64,000 nt of DNA, taken from positions 1-64,000 of the forward strand of contig SWBL01000189.1 of NCBI GenBank assembly GCA_024195585.1. Direction: 5' to 3'. The DNA comes from Aureobasidium sp. EXF-3400 (lineage: Eukaryota > Ascomycota > Dothideomycetes > Dothideales > Saccotheciaceae). The translations under genes and the position numbers were made by a program. The notes beneath the pieces were generated by a model. The model did not search any database and was not told where the DNA came from. It saw only the letters and a program-made list of their open reading frames with translations. Below are positions 1 to 11,100 of the stretch, one piece after another (within the stretch, counting starts at the first letter, position 1; every line of letters begins with the position of its first letter).

Positions 1-3000
1 CTCCTTGCCTCTTGCAATCTGTTGTCCTTTTTGTAAAGATAGGCTAACTCAAAGGCAACGTTTATTGTATCCTTATGTTTTGGACCCAATCTCTCCTCAT
101 AAACTGTGAGTACTCGCTTGGCGAACACTATAGCTTCTGCAAACTTGCCTTGTATTGTGAACAGTTTTATTCTCGCTTCAGCCATAAAACTGCTGGGATG
201 CTCGTCTTCGAGAACTATCTTGTCAAACCCCGCTGTTGCTCTCTCTGCCACTTCTTTCGCTTTCACGACCTTGCCAAGTTTGTCGTAAACATCGGAAAGT
301 GCTACCAGGGATCTGAGCGTATAGCTATGGTCTGGGCCATAGAGCTTCGAACTCAGTTCTAATGCTCGCTCAAGCATCGCTTCGGCCTCTGTGAGCCTAG
401 CCTGACTAACATGAACGTTTCCGAGGATAATCATAGCATCCAGCGCATAGCCATCTTCTGTATGCTGTTGTTGCTCTTGCTGCTGCTCAGATAGTGCTAT
501 CGCTCGCTTGAACATGCCCTCAGCATCTTCCAGCCTCATCTGTTGTCTGTAGTTCACACCTAGGTGATAGAGGGCCCATTTCATCTCTCTAAGGATGGCT
601 CTTGAGCGGCCAGGATCTGAAATGAGCAGGTTTTCGCAGACTCCCAGGCAATGCTCGGCTAGCTGCTGTACCTCCGCGTGCTTATTGGAGTGATAATAGG
701 CACCGATGAGGCGCCCAGCGATGTCCAAAGTGCGTAGATGATCTTCACCAAAAATCTTCTTTCCTTTTTCTAGAGCATGCTCAAGGAGCTCCACAGCCTC
801 CTCAAATACTCGATTCCAGTCAAACAGGCTGGCCAAATCAACATATTCACGAGGTGAAACATCTAATGTTGTCCATGTCGTGCCAAGCCGTAATTGATAC
901 AGCAGTTGTTGGCCATGAGGTAACAAACGTTTCCACAAGGCCCCGCAACCCTTGTCATCGTCGTATGGCGTCATCTGCGTTACAACGTTCACTGCGAGCT
1001 CGAGGAGAGCCTCGCTTGTGCTGCTCATGCATGCTAGATGACGACACCATGAATGCAAGACAGCATGCATAGAGTAGTTATCGTTATCCCTTCCATTGTT
1101 CACAAGAGAATATTTCTTCAGAAGGCCAAGTGCGCCTCGAAACTTCAAACGGTTCTTGGCCAGTGTTGACAACCATTCTGGTATGTCGATCTTAGACTCC
1201 AGTTGGATCACGCAAGCGATTAGCTCGTACCATAAGTCCTTTGGGTCAAGGAAAGCCCACAGCTTCAGTAGTGTGGCTGCTTCCAAGCTCTCGCTCTCCA
1301 CCTGCTGGTATGAGATTTTCCAAGTTGTTAGCATGCTTCTCTGACTTCCCTGAGCATATTCCTGCAGAGGATATGAGTCCTGTGCCTTGATCAAATCTTC
1401 CCAAGTGCTGTCGTAGTAATCCAGATATTCGCTAAGGCCGGTATTGGTATGACGAATATATGCTCCAGCTTGAGCTAGAGCAAGAGGCATCCCTTCCAGC
1501 TTTTGGACGAGCCTCTCAAGGTCCTTTGACTCGTCGCGAGTTGGTTGACCCGATACTGGCTTCCCTCTGTGGTCCTCGAATAGCGCTCGAGCTTCTTTAT
1601 CATTCATCTCCGTCAGTTGATGAGCATTTTGGGGCACTGTCAATGTCGAGACTCTGCTTGTGATGAGTAAGCTGCCGTGATCTACTTGTGCAGAATATTT
1701 CGTCAGATCGTAGGCGGATGAATCTTTATCCTTGGCCTTGATATCGTGATCCACGTTGTCGATGATGTGGAGCCATCCCTGATTGGAGGGAAGAGACAAC
1801 CAGTCAAGAACACCTTTTACTATGACTTCAGGACTGGCTCTCTGACATTTGACCGCTTCAACTAGATCTGCTGACATCTCTTCCGCTGGTAGCAGAGGAA
1901 AGACTTTGACAAACGATTGTTGCAGAGCGTCTTCGGACGATCCATCCATCCATAGGACTGCGGTGTACTGTGCTTGGTGCTTCCGAGCAAACTCGATACA
2001 AAGTTGTGTCTTGCCAATGCCACCAAGACCATGGACAACGAATACTTTGCGACGAACAGGTTGCGACATCTGGTTGAAGAAGAAATCCTTGAGTTTCTGC
2101 ATCTCTTTATCACGTTGCACAAAGTAATCAATCGCAGGGACGCCCTTGAGGCTAAAGGGAACTAGGTGTTTTCCTTGAAATATATGCATCAGCATTGACC
2201 CGCTAATTGACAGTGACAATCGTACTCGCAGGACCAAGTTTCGCCACCTCTTGCACACTGACTGCGCTCAGGAGCTCTTTCGCATATGCAGCCGCTGTCG
2301 CCGCCGCGTAAGGTTGCCATCGGTCATTCTTGCGTGAATCGGAATAGTCCGAGATACCGCGGATAACCAAACAAGGAAAATCGTTAAGGAGTCCCGCCGC
2401 TTCCATCTCGAAACAGATGATCCTGTCGTCCGCTGCGCGTAAGTCTCGTGCTTTGCCGTCCTTCATCACCAGATCGCCAGAGCCGATAGTGCCGTAGAAA
2501 ACCTGGGGCGAGTCGTCCTCGCGGGGGTCGCGAATAACGGCTTGATTATTGTTGTCGAACAATTGGTCGTTCTCGGATCCTTGAAACCCATATTTCTTCG
2601 CCATCCTTCGGTTTTTCGATATCACGGATAGATATCCGGGAAAATCAGGCTCGTTTGCCTCGTGCTTCGCTCGAAGAGAGGCCACGGCGCTCAGAAGCGC
2701 CGTTGGAGGCTTGTCGAGATGTCCTTTGCGACGGAAGCCGTCTGACTCCATCTTGCCTAGATCATACTGTATCACTCCTCCGTGTGTGTCCTTTGGAAGG
2801 CTCACTACCACGTCTCCTAGCCGGATGTCTGGAACCTGGCTTGGTACCCCTCCGCCAATGCCTACCATGAGACCAAGCTTGATGGGGAAGCTGTGTTTCA
2901 TGTGTGTAGCAACAGTGGCAGCCGCAGCCTTGCCCTGGTGACCGCCTGGCAGACAGGCAATAACGACATTGTGCTTGCCAATTCTGCCGAAAGTATAGCT

Positions 3001-3144
3001 GTTGGTATCCTCCGGCTTTTGATCCAGTGCATCGTGTTTTTCATCTAGCATCGCTTCTACTGCCGCTTTCTCCTCGAAAAGTGCACAGATGATGCCGATA
3101 GCGTAAGCCTCTGGAGGCAGTCGGGGCAGACGGGAATCTGCCAT
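1..3144 (-). CDS. Pfs-NB-ARC-TPR NLR-like receptor (C-terminus beyond window)
   Basis: Fungal STAND/NLR-type protein, a family linked to non-self recognition and heterokaryon incompatibility. Exon 1 (3144-2226) encodes a nucleoside-phosphorylase-like Pfs domain: AYAIGIICALFEEKAAVEAM at the start, then VGIGGGVP and, near residue 260, CFEMEAAGL followed by RGISDYSD, all typical of this domain. A 52-bp intron at 2174-2225 (phase 1, branch CTGAT) joins it to an NB-ARC ATPase with P-loop GLGGIGKTQL, a LLITSR sensor segment and the GMPLALAQAGAYI motif. From about position 1000 down to position 1 the frame carries kinesin-light-chain-like tetratricopeptide repeats (for example ALELSSKLYGPDHSYTLRSL) and a short Gln-rich stretch. 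The frame is open to the window edge, so the C-terminus is missing. ATG at 3144 is the first in frame. Family assignment is firm; the ligand is unknown. Confidence 0.9.
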
Positions 3145-3385
3145 CGTCGTTATGAAGAAGTGAGGAGTAACCAGTTGCTAGAGGCAAGGAACGAGTATCT
3201 GATAACGATACAATCAGGGGAGAGCTTGACAAAAGGCAGTATAGATAGGCATGTAGGAGCGAGATTGCTTGAGATGCTGGAACATGTTGGGAGACCCAGA
3301 TCACAGCCTCCTCTGAACAAGGCTGCGCCGAATACACGGGATGTTTCCGCAGCCGTAGTCTGCTGATCATGTAGCTTGCATTAAC

Positions 3386-3600
3386 TCGTCCCTCCCCATG
3401 CGCTAAAAGCGGCCACAATAGCTATGGAGTCTTTTCGTGGAGAATATGGTCTCCCAAAGAGAGAACCTCATCAAAGGCTATCTCAATGGCCAGGGTCGAG
3501 GCCGAGTCGCAACTGTGCATTTCAGTAGCCTATTATAACCCTTGTACCTTGGGGTCGTTTGCAAAATTTGTGACTGTCTTCAGCACACAGGGAGGTCGGC
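3386..3600 (+). repeat. Dispersed diverged repeat, copy A
   Basis: About 215 bp that aligns along most of its length, with small gaps, to 14064-14295 in the same orientation. Shared blocks include TCTCAATGGCCA (3481-3492), a run containing TATGCATTTCA or TGTGCATTTCA, and TAATAACCCTTGTAC or TATAACCCTTGTAC. The 5' end carries CCTCCC (3391-3396) and the 3' end GGGAGG (3590-3595), a possible short inverted terminus. It has no coding features of its own. It could be a MITE-like or solo element remnant; the class is unknown. Confidence 0.65.
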
Positions 3601-3690
3601 ATGTCCACTTAGTCCAGCGACTAGAGGGCGGTGAGCTAAGGAGCAAGTCCGATGCATCCTATGTATGCATCATGAACGCTAATGCATTAT

Positions 3691-3840
3691 GCAAGCCTCA
3701 GCTTCAAGATGGGCGCGCCGATGCGGTTGCTGATTCTGCTACAGCGAATGGAAGCCGACTTCAGGAGTGGCGGGCGCCAATGCGTCCCATGCATGCAAGG
3801 CTGAGCTCCAAGATGAACGCGGCGATGTGGGTGCTGGCCT
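3691..3840 (+). repeat. Imperfect direct duplication, period about 104 bp
   Basis: A segment of about 46 bp starting GCAAGCCTCAGCTTCAAGAT at 3691 is repeated from 3795 as GCAAGGCTGAGCTCCAAGAT. Both continue with a CGCGCCGATGCGG or CGCGGCGATGTGG block and GTTGCTG or GGTGCTG. Read as protein, the two units share a KM-x-A-x-M-x-x-L pattern, but because the period is 104 they fall in different frames. Confidence 0.6.
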
Positions 3841-4045
3841 TGCTATCGGAGCTGAAGAGCGAAGGGCAACCCATTTTAGCAACACAAGACGGCAACTGAA
3901 AAGCAGAAACAGTTCAGGGGGAAGTTAGCTGCTCAAGGTACGTTCGTTGTAGCTGTGTGAAGAATTATAAAACTGCAAGCGCTGGAAGGAGCGACCAGCC
4001 GCAGAATCAGCTTCGCACATCACATGTTGCCAACCGATGCCGTTG

Positions 4046-4456
4046 TCAACATATAGCCGGATCCGAGCTGAACACATCTTGAGGGACACCATTTTTCTGC
4101 AATTCTAGCATATCGTGCCGTCTAAGGCAAAGTCGCCGATATCCATATTCCCAACCCACCAGATCTACCAGTGCCATGTCCGTCTCTTTCAGGGCTCCAC
4201 GCACAGTTCTGATCTCTCCAGTCTTCTCGAAAGCTTGTACAATCAACACGGTGTCATCTTCCTCAGATCTCTCGTCTAGAACAGCAAAATTCTCGACATT
4301 AATCTCAGATCCCGTATCTGCCTTCATCTTCTTGAGTATCCCAAAGCATTCTTTGGCATTCTTTCCTGTGAAGGGAACTGGCGAATGACTGGCTGTCATG
4401 GGCAGTTCTGAACGCTCCGCGTATGTCTTTTCGAGATTGTCAATGACAACGATCAT
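4046..4456 (-). CDS. Hypothetical protein, 136 aa
   Basis: A single open frame with a plausible protein composition (for example FAVLDERSEEDDTVLIVQAF, then LVGWEYGYRRLCLRRHDML). I do not recognise a family. The first ATG in frame is at 4456, because an in-frame TGA lies a few codons upstream. An upstream canonical intron (donor GTAAGT, branch CTGAC, CAG acceptor, about 4533-4579 on this strand) suggests the transcript begins further up. None of the three frames after that acceptor joins this ORF directly, so any upstream exon would be untranslated or need another intron. No signal peptide or membrane segment is visible. Confidence 0.4.
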   Translation of the reverse strand: MIVVIDNLEKTYAERSELPMTASHSPVPFTGKNAKECFGILKKMKADTGSEINVENFAVLDERSEEDDTVLIVQAFEKTGEIRTVRGALKETDMALVDLVGWEYGYRRLCLRRHDMLELQKNGVPQDVFSSDPAIC

Positions 4457-5163
4457 GAGATCAAGGTTCAAGTCTTTTTTTCTCTTCCATGTTCAACTTG
4501 ATGAAGCGATTGAGAAACTGTTGCATGGCGGAAGGCTGAGTCAGCTTTTGTTGTGTATTGCAAGAGCATCCGAAGCACTTACCTCTGAGCTGAGCTCTAT
4601 TGCACAGCAAACCGGCAACAAGCACATCGCAAACGGTCCAATAAGATGTCCTCAAGAGGAAACGTCGCGAGGAGTGCTTCGCACAATTTGGAAGACCTCG
4701 ATGAGTTCTTTGTTGAAATAATGGCAGAGTTTGCGGTCGTGTAGCGAACTGTTGCGACCTTCGCACAACCTCCAGCTGACGAGCAGAATCCTTCTCGTCA
4801 CCGAAAGATCAAGGCGTTGGTTCACATCGCATTTGCAACAACCTTCTCACAACGACAGGCATCGCTGTGTTTCCCCTTGGCTACCTCGACTCCGCCACCA
4901 AATAGTTTTGAAACTGGGTCGAATCTTTGATTCATGGAGGCTGGCTATGGCTTTCCTATGAATAACAGCTCTTTATCTGCAGGTGCAAAACTGCAGAATA
5001 TCCTGTCCAGGCAGAACGACCTCTGCCGAGAATCGCTGCACCTCTGTTCTGCTCCATCCATATCCCTCCTTGGAGACAACCATCCGTTATCACAGCTTGC
5101 TCATATCGTCAAGCCTGCCTCAGGCCATCTTCCTTTTTCCAATGTTCCTGTTCTTGATTCCTC
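4457..5163. other. Intergenic
   Basis: It contains a convincing spliceosomal intron signature on the minus strand at about 4533-4579, probably in the leader of the 4046-4456 gene. Otherwise there are only short frames with no protein-like features. Confidence 0.4.
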
Positions 5164-6356
5164 TCAGTTCTCTTCCTCACCTTCTTTGCTTTCCTTCTGG
5201 CCATCAGACTTGCGAACCCAACTTTGGATGGTCCACGCATTGACACCTTCAATCAAGCCACTATCGTTTACGAAAGTATCACTTGATTTGAGAGTGAAGT
5301 TTTCAGCCAGACGGCCTGCAATGTTTGAGTTGGCGGCTCCTTCCTCTTGTTGATCAGCTTTTTGAGCCTTCTTGTTGGCTTTTCTGTTCTGGTTCTTCTT
5401 GCGGTTCTTGGCTCTTTTGCGTTCGAGAGCTTCTGCTTCGGCGTCATCGGCTGCCTGAGTTCGGTGCCCACCACTTTCGGTGGTCTCGGTGTTCTGCTGA
5501 TTGTTGGTTGTCGTGCTAGAGCCGCTGATGATGTTGGCGTCAACAACATTTGAAATACCCTTCGGGTCAACTACGACGACAAGCTTCGAGACTGTGTCTT
5601 TAGACCTGACGTTGTAGTAGGGAGAGAACTCTCTACTGAAAGTCTTCATACCGACCAGGAGGTAGCCAATCAGACCCTCGTCAATCTCTTCAGTATCAGT
5701 AAGTGAATCGAGAAGCAAAGAACCGAGACGTGCATACCAACTTGCGAGTTCTCTCTTCCCAAGCCTTTCTCAGGGGAGCGTGGTCCATGACTCTCTCAGG
5801 GTAAGTATCGAATTCGGCGATCTTGTGAGCATATCCGAGGTCACGATATAGCTGTCTCATCTCAGTCACATCGCCAATAGGACCACTGTGCATTCCAGGA
5901 ATAGGCTCCTTCGCTCCCGGCGCCTTTGAAGTCACCTTCAACATGCCGGTGGACGGAGCAGACGACTCTTGCTTTGCGTTCACGCGCGACAGCAAAATGC
6001 CACGAAGTTCTTCGTCGATGTTTTGGATGGCGCTCGGGTTGAGCGTAGCCGCAGCAGCACGTTGCAACACATAGGCGTGAGCAGTGAGAAGACGACCTCC
6101 CTAACCAATATGTTAGCGGCAAGCTAACAGACGGCATCAACAACACGAATACCTCAGATCGCAACCAGTTAGCATGACATAGGCTCATGACGGCAGCATA
6201 GCAGCTAAGATCGTAGGTCGGATAAGAGGCGCTACGAGTATGAGACGTCATCTCGTTCTCGATGTTGTCGAGGTCATCACGGTCCCCTTCATCGATGCGT
6301 CTGAGCAGTCCAAGGAGGATCTCGCGGCGAAGTTGGAAGAACTCGGCGTATGTCAT
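5164..6356 (-). CDS. Hypothetical protein, 362 aa, three exons
   Basis: Exons 6356-6153, 6100-5738 and 5685-5164, with two introns of 52 bp each (6101-6152 and 5686-5737). Both have branch-like GCTAAC or ACTGAT, and both preserve phase 0. The protein starts MTYAEFFQLRREILLGLLRR. The N-terminal 200 residues look helical. The middle has a Ser/Pro/Gly linker (SSAPSTGMLKVTSKAPG). The C-terminal third is a low-complexity charged region with a Thr/Asn/Gln stretch, then a Lys/Arg/Asn-rich block (RKRAKNRKKNQNRK) that could be a nuclear or nucleic-acid-contacting segment. I do not recognise a family. The gene model is well supported by phase; the function is unknown. Confidence 0.7.
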
Positions 6357-6795
6357 TGTGGTGTGCACAGGCCGATGTTTTGGTATGAGATGGCGTGACA
6401 AAGTCTCGTGGCTGGAAGCAAGTATGGAGGAGAAGTTGCGCTGGAAGGGAAGTTGTAGGCAAGCAAGAGTGAGAGTGAAATGTCTCACAAAGGAAGATCC
6501 ACCTTGTTGTGGAAGTCGGTGTTTGGCAGCAAACGACACTAGCAAACGACTTTCAGCCTAGGGCTCTAGTGATTGTCTGCAAACAAACGCACGCTCTTTG
6601 ATAATGTTTCATTGAGTGCTGCAACTATGTATGCATCTCTCACACAGTGTAATATAGCGATATAGAAAGCCGTAGAAATGCATGATTGTCTTCGAAGCCA
6701 GAGATGTGGATATTGAGAGAATCTCAAAGAGCTGTGCCTCAGGAAGGAGTCTCACAAGGAGACCTGTTAGGGAGGAACTCTAGAAAAAGAGACAT

Positions 6796-7362
6796 TCAGG
6801 CAGCAACATCAAAGCACCCACATGAGCACAATCTATCATGATCCCATATCACCTCCCTGAGTTGTCTAGTTTGCCACCACTTCTTAATCCACGACAACCC
6901 CCACGAGCGCACATTACAACTATGAGAAGGATCATTCAACGTCCACCAGTTGCAATCACAAGATATTCCTCCAGCCTCGCGGTGCAGTACCGTCATCCCC
7001 GTCGCGATACAACAGTACATATGAATGTTTTCTTTGTCCTTTGCATCTCCACTTCTTGGCTGAAGCCGGCAAGTGAAGAAGATGTCTGGCTCGTTGCGTA
7101 AGGGAGGGCGCTTCGTATCGTTGTTGATGCCATAGGAGACGTTGACATGATTTGGAGATATAGTCACAGAGCGTCGCAACCAGATGGATATCCAGGGATG
7201 AGCGCGATATTCCCAGTCTTCGTAGATAAGTGCTTCATCACCGTTTCCTGAATCGATGTGTGGTTCTTTTGGGCTTGGGGATGTTGGGTCTGGTGTGGTT
7301 GAGAGAGGAGACGTGATATGAAGGGACGAGTATGGTGGAGGCGGGTCAGTGGGAAAATCCAT
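6796..7362 (-). CDS. Hypothetical protein, 188 aa, Pro-rich N-terminus
   Basis: Single-exon frame. The first 40 residues are rich in Pro, Ser and Thr (MDFPTDPPPPYSSLHITSPL). The C-terminal half is rich in Trp and Cys (GGISCDCNWW, RLCSCGCFDV), which may point to disulfides or metal binding. There is no signal peptide, so the cysteines are not obviously extracellular. A TATATAA-like element sits at about 7455-7463, roughly 95 bp upstream of the ATG on this strand. The function is not recognised. Confidence 0.5.
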   Translation of the reverse strand: MDFPTDPPPPYSSLHITSPLSTTPDPTSPSPKEPHIDSGNGDEALIYEDWEYRAHPWISIWLRRSVTISPNHVNVSYGINNDTKRPPLRNEPDIFFTCRLQPRSGDAKDKENIHMYCCIATGMTVLHREAGGISCDCNWWTLNDPSHSCNVRSWGLSWIKKWWQTRQLREVIWDHDRLCSCGCFDVAA

Positions 7363-7675
7363 CGCTGCTTGGAGGTCTTGGTGTGAAGTTTTGACACTTG
7401 GATTCTTGACAAATATAAGTATTCTCCATCACCAGAAGGATACGTGGTGAACGCGGATATATAAAGTTATCAATGTGAGTCAATTATGACGGGACAAAAA
7501 CGTGGTCGAAAAGAGAACCACCCTGAGTCAAGGTCGAGAAGAAATGCGGTCTCTATCCCCTGAAGCATTTGTTTTACACAAACCTCTTTAGAAGATAGTG
7601 ATCTCCATCGAGAGAATTACAAGAAACTCTCTCTCTTCATGTAGAACCAGCCGGACAACCCCCACCATCGCCACC

Positions 7676-7942
7676 ATGACAGTCTCATTGTCCATAACCA
7701 TCCCTTCGACAGTTGATCCGGCAATATCACCTCTACCTGTGGCCGCCTCCTCATAGTCTCAGGACGGCCTCAAAGTCACAATCACTCTTCAGCTGGAGGT
7801 TAAGGACGGTCTCCAGCCCGGCCTTGATTTGGGCGGACCAGCATCGTGGAACTGGAGGTTCTACATGTTGGTGAGCAGATTTATCTTCCTAATGCTGCCG
7901 CTACTTTTCAAAGAGAAGACACGGAAGGCTGTGAGGGGCTGA
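7676..7942 (+). pseudogene. Possible decayed frame with in-frame TAG
   Basis: The ATG at 7676 has a good context (CCACCATGA). It opens a frame interrupted by a single TAG at 7754-7756, after which the same frame continues to a TGA at 7940-7942 with protein-like sequence (VTITLQLEVKDG, WNWRFYMLVSRF). It could equally be two exons around a short intron or chance. The family is not recognised. Confidence 0.25.
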
Positions 7943-8141
7943 CCCCTATGGTGGCTCTCTCCGTGGACTACCCTCTCTTCGGGATTGTCATTGTGCATTG
8001 CTACAGCTTGAAACGCGAGAAATCTCTCCAAACGAGGTGTTTTACAGAACAGCTGTATTGCATCAAATCTATATGTATGCCTATACTCAAAAACGCTCGC
8101 TCTCCATGCCTCATGAAACGCCTGAAGATGCAAAACTTCCC

Positions 8142-11100
8142 CTAACTCAAATCAAACCCAGCGCCAGAGTTGACGGCATACAACAGTTTCTCCTTCAACA
8201 TCTCCTTACTCGCGTACCTAGGCAACTTCAAGAGATTGATACAAGTGCTCGCAGTGGGGAACCTGTTTTCATCATCTCCTGAATCTCTGATCGTAAATCT
8301 AGGATTCAGGGATCCAAAGCCAAGCAATGGAGCACGAGGAGTCGAAGTCACGAATTTGAGCACTTTGCGTCTTTCTGTGTCGGGGAGCTCGAGCATGGTT
8401 TGCCAGAAGAGTTGAACGGAGGGGTGTTCTTGGCCATCATCGCCAATCTGGTAGACTCCGTTGTAGTAGGTGTTGGCACGGAGGTCGGCAATGTCTATGC
8501 TGGATGCTGCACCACCAACAAGAGTTTGGAGTTCCTTTTGGTTGAACATGTTGAGCCAGCTTGGTTGGATTATGCTGGATAACCCTGTGAGGAAGGCATC
8601 GGTTTGCAGCTTCGATTGCAGGGACAGACGATAGTTGGCGACTCTTGAGATATAGACAAGACGATTATTCCGGTCAACAAGAGTGTTTGCGCCGTTGGGT
8701 ATGAGTTCGTACTCGATGGTTTTCGACTGACCATTCGGCAGGGTAACCGTGCTGTTGACTGCGAAGTATGTGCCCCAGTCTGCAACATCGCCAGGATAGT
8801 GCTTCAAGCTCATCAGTCCCTGGTACAGTTCCTCATCGAGATCGCGCAGATCGTTGACTGAAGCTCTGTATCCAGACTCTTTCGATGCGGCCCCTCGGCC
8901 TCCAAACAGAGCCCACTTGGTGAGGAAGAAGCCAGCGAAATTGATATCGATGAGAATACCTTCGTATAAACACTTTCCAACAACGCGACCCAGGAACTCG
9001 TAACGATGTAAGAGGTCCTTGACAGATTCACGATGCTCTTCCATGTCATCAGGGTATCCAGATTGTCGCAGCATCTCTTTATGGGCCTCAACACTAGTCG
9101 GATTGGGGTACAAGGAGTGTTGGCTGTTTTCCGTGAACAGGAGCTTCTCCGGATTGAAAGCTTCCGTGGTGATACTGGTCAAGAATTCTTTGGTGACGCC
9201 TCCGCCATCAATACCAGCTTCCTGCAGACCAAACTCATCCAAGAAGGTGATTTGAATCGGTTCCTTCAGACCATCACCAAGACTGTAGAATTGTCTGAAC
9301 GCATCCTCGAATTCATTCTTGCGGCGAATGCTTGCATGATGCCGTCCAAGCTCGGATTCCTGACCGCCCATCGATGCAAACGCAATCCTATGCCGCCAGA
9401 GATCTGGATCTGTGTGTCCACCTCTTCGAGACATCATGTCCAAGCGAACGAACTCGCGAAAAATCTGGACTCTTGTCTCGAAGGGAATCATGAAGGGCAT
9501 GTTTTGTAAGATTTCCAGTCGAGGAGCAACGGATTGCAGGTATCGTACTCTACTGTCGTATCGATTGTTGCGTTGATAGTTCCGCTGTGAACGTGTCATG
9601 GAGACAAATTCGGCCTCGTCAAACTCTGCATCGGGTTCATCATCTTCGCCTTCCTCATCAGCCTGTCGTTGCAACTGTTGTCGTCGTTCGTGTTCACCAA
9701 CGACTGCTGTTATGAAGTTAGACATATCAAGTCGAGAGGTCATGAGCCAGTGTCCTTTTGGCAGGAAGTTTCTTCTCGAGTCTCGTTCATAGATAGAACG
9801 AAGTAAGCCGGTGACCAGACCCTTCACGTAATCAAGACTCATACCAACAGTACCTGCTACTGAGACCGTCTGTGGAGGAGCTTCAGGTTTTGATTCAGCA
9901 ACGTCTGTGTTACCGCCAAAATGACGACTCAGGTTGGCCGTACTCAGAGGTTCAAGGCTTGTTTCAAAAGACTCTGATATCTCCTGAGAGTTGAAGTACA
10001 TGGCAAATCCCATATTCTTCAAGAAGACAGTCAAATCTTTCAAATCTTCTATGGGGAGCGCATTGTTGTTGTCCCGTAGACTTGTGCCCGACTTTGCTCC
10101 GAGGAACTCTTCATCGTCCATGATCTTCAGCACGAACGTAAAAAGTTCAAGGAAGATCAGAATGACACGCCACTCTTCGTTTCGCTTCAATTGCTCTGCT
10201 TCGTGACCAGGTGGCTTCCAAGCAGAGACAGATGACTTTGGCGCTCGTAGGAGGTCGACAGCTGCTCGAGGTTCCTTGTGAATGTTTGCAAAGATGGATG
10301 TCGAGCGCATACCCTTCCAGAAGTACGCGATGGCAGGCACGGTATCTTCCTTGTAAGCCTGATCTAATGGACCGATATAAAGCCACATGCGAATGTCATC
10401 AGCACGTAGAGGGAAAATACGCAGCAGTATCAGGGCATAGCTGGCCAGAAGTTGCGAATCTGATGTATCATCCAGCATTGATGTTTCTGACGTAGCAAGC
10501 GGCCTTGGAACCAGAGAACTGATTGCATCTCTATCGACCAAGCGCGAGAGCTGATCTCTCAGGAAGCGGTTGAGATGGACACGAGCAGGATTCGTGGCGA
10601 GGACTAGTCGATCGTAGTCTTTGTTGGTCATGTCCAGAGCAGGGGCTTCTGGAGCGATGATTTCGGCCAAAGAAGAGAGAAGGTTCGCAACGACTGGCAC
10701 ATAGACCGAGGCAGGTACATTGTCCTGCTTGAGATATATGAATTGGCCAAGGAGCCATAGACGGCGTCTTGTGTCAAGTGTTGTAGTTGGCAATAGGTTC
10801 GAAATAGCCTGAGCCAGTTTGTGGAAGTCGACTAGAGGGGCAAAGTGATCGAGGGTGGTTTTCTCGAGTGGAGTGGTAAGGTAGGCAGCGGCGAAGCCTT
10901 GGTAGGCAGCGGGAAGGTGTGAACTGAGAGGAGCCGCGACAGCTTGTTGGAAGTTTGAGAGCGATAATTGATCAAGTTTGGAGAGTGTGGTGTAGTAGTG
11001 GCTTGAGATTGTGGCTGTCTCGTGGGGTATCGTGGTGGCTAGGAAGGTTAGGATGGCGAGCAGGTCATTCGCGCGGTGAGGCTTGGGCTGTCGCAAGGCT

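Larger units (their letters stand above)
3145..4045. other. Intergenic, repeat-bearing
   Basis: This is the upstream region of the NLR gene. It holds a diverged dispersed repeat (3386-3600) and an imperfect internal duplication (3691-3840). An ATG-initiated frame at 3486-3899 (137 codons) spans both. It resembles no family I know and lies largely in repeat sequence, so I do not call it a gene. Confidence 0.5.

Noticed and set aside
9033..9509. 158-aa frame antisense to HUL5
   Set aside because: It overlaps the HECT domain coding strand and shows no independent protein features.
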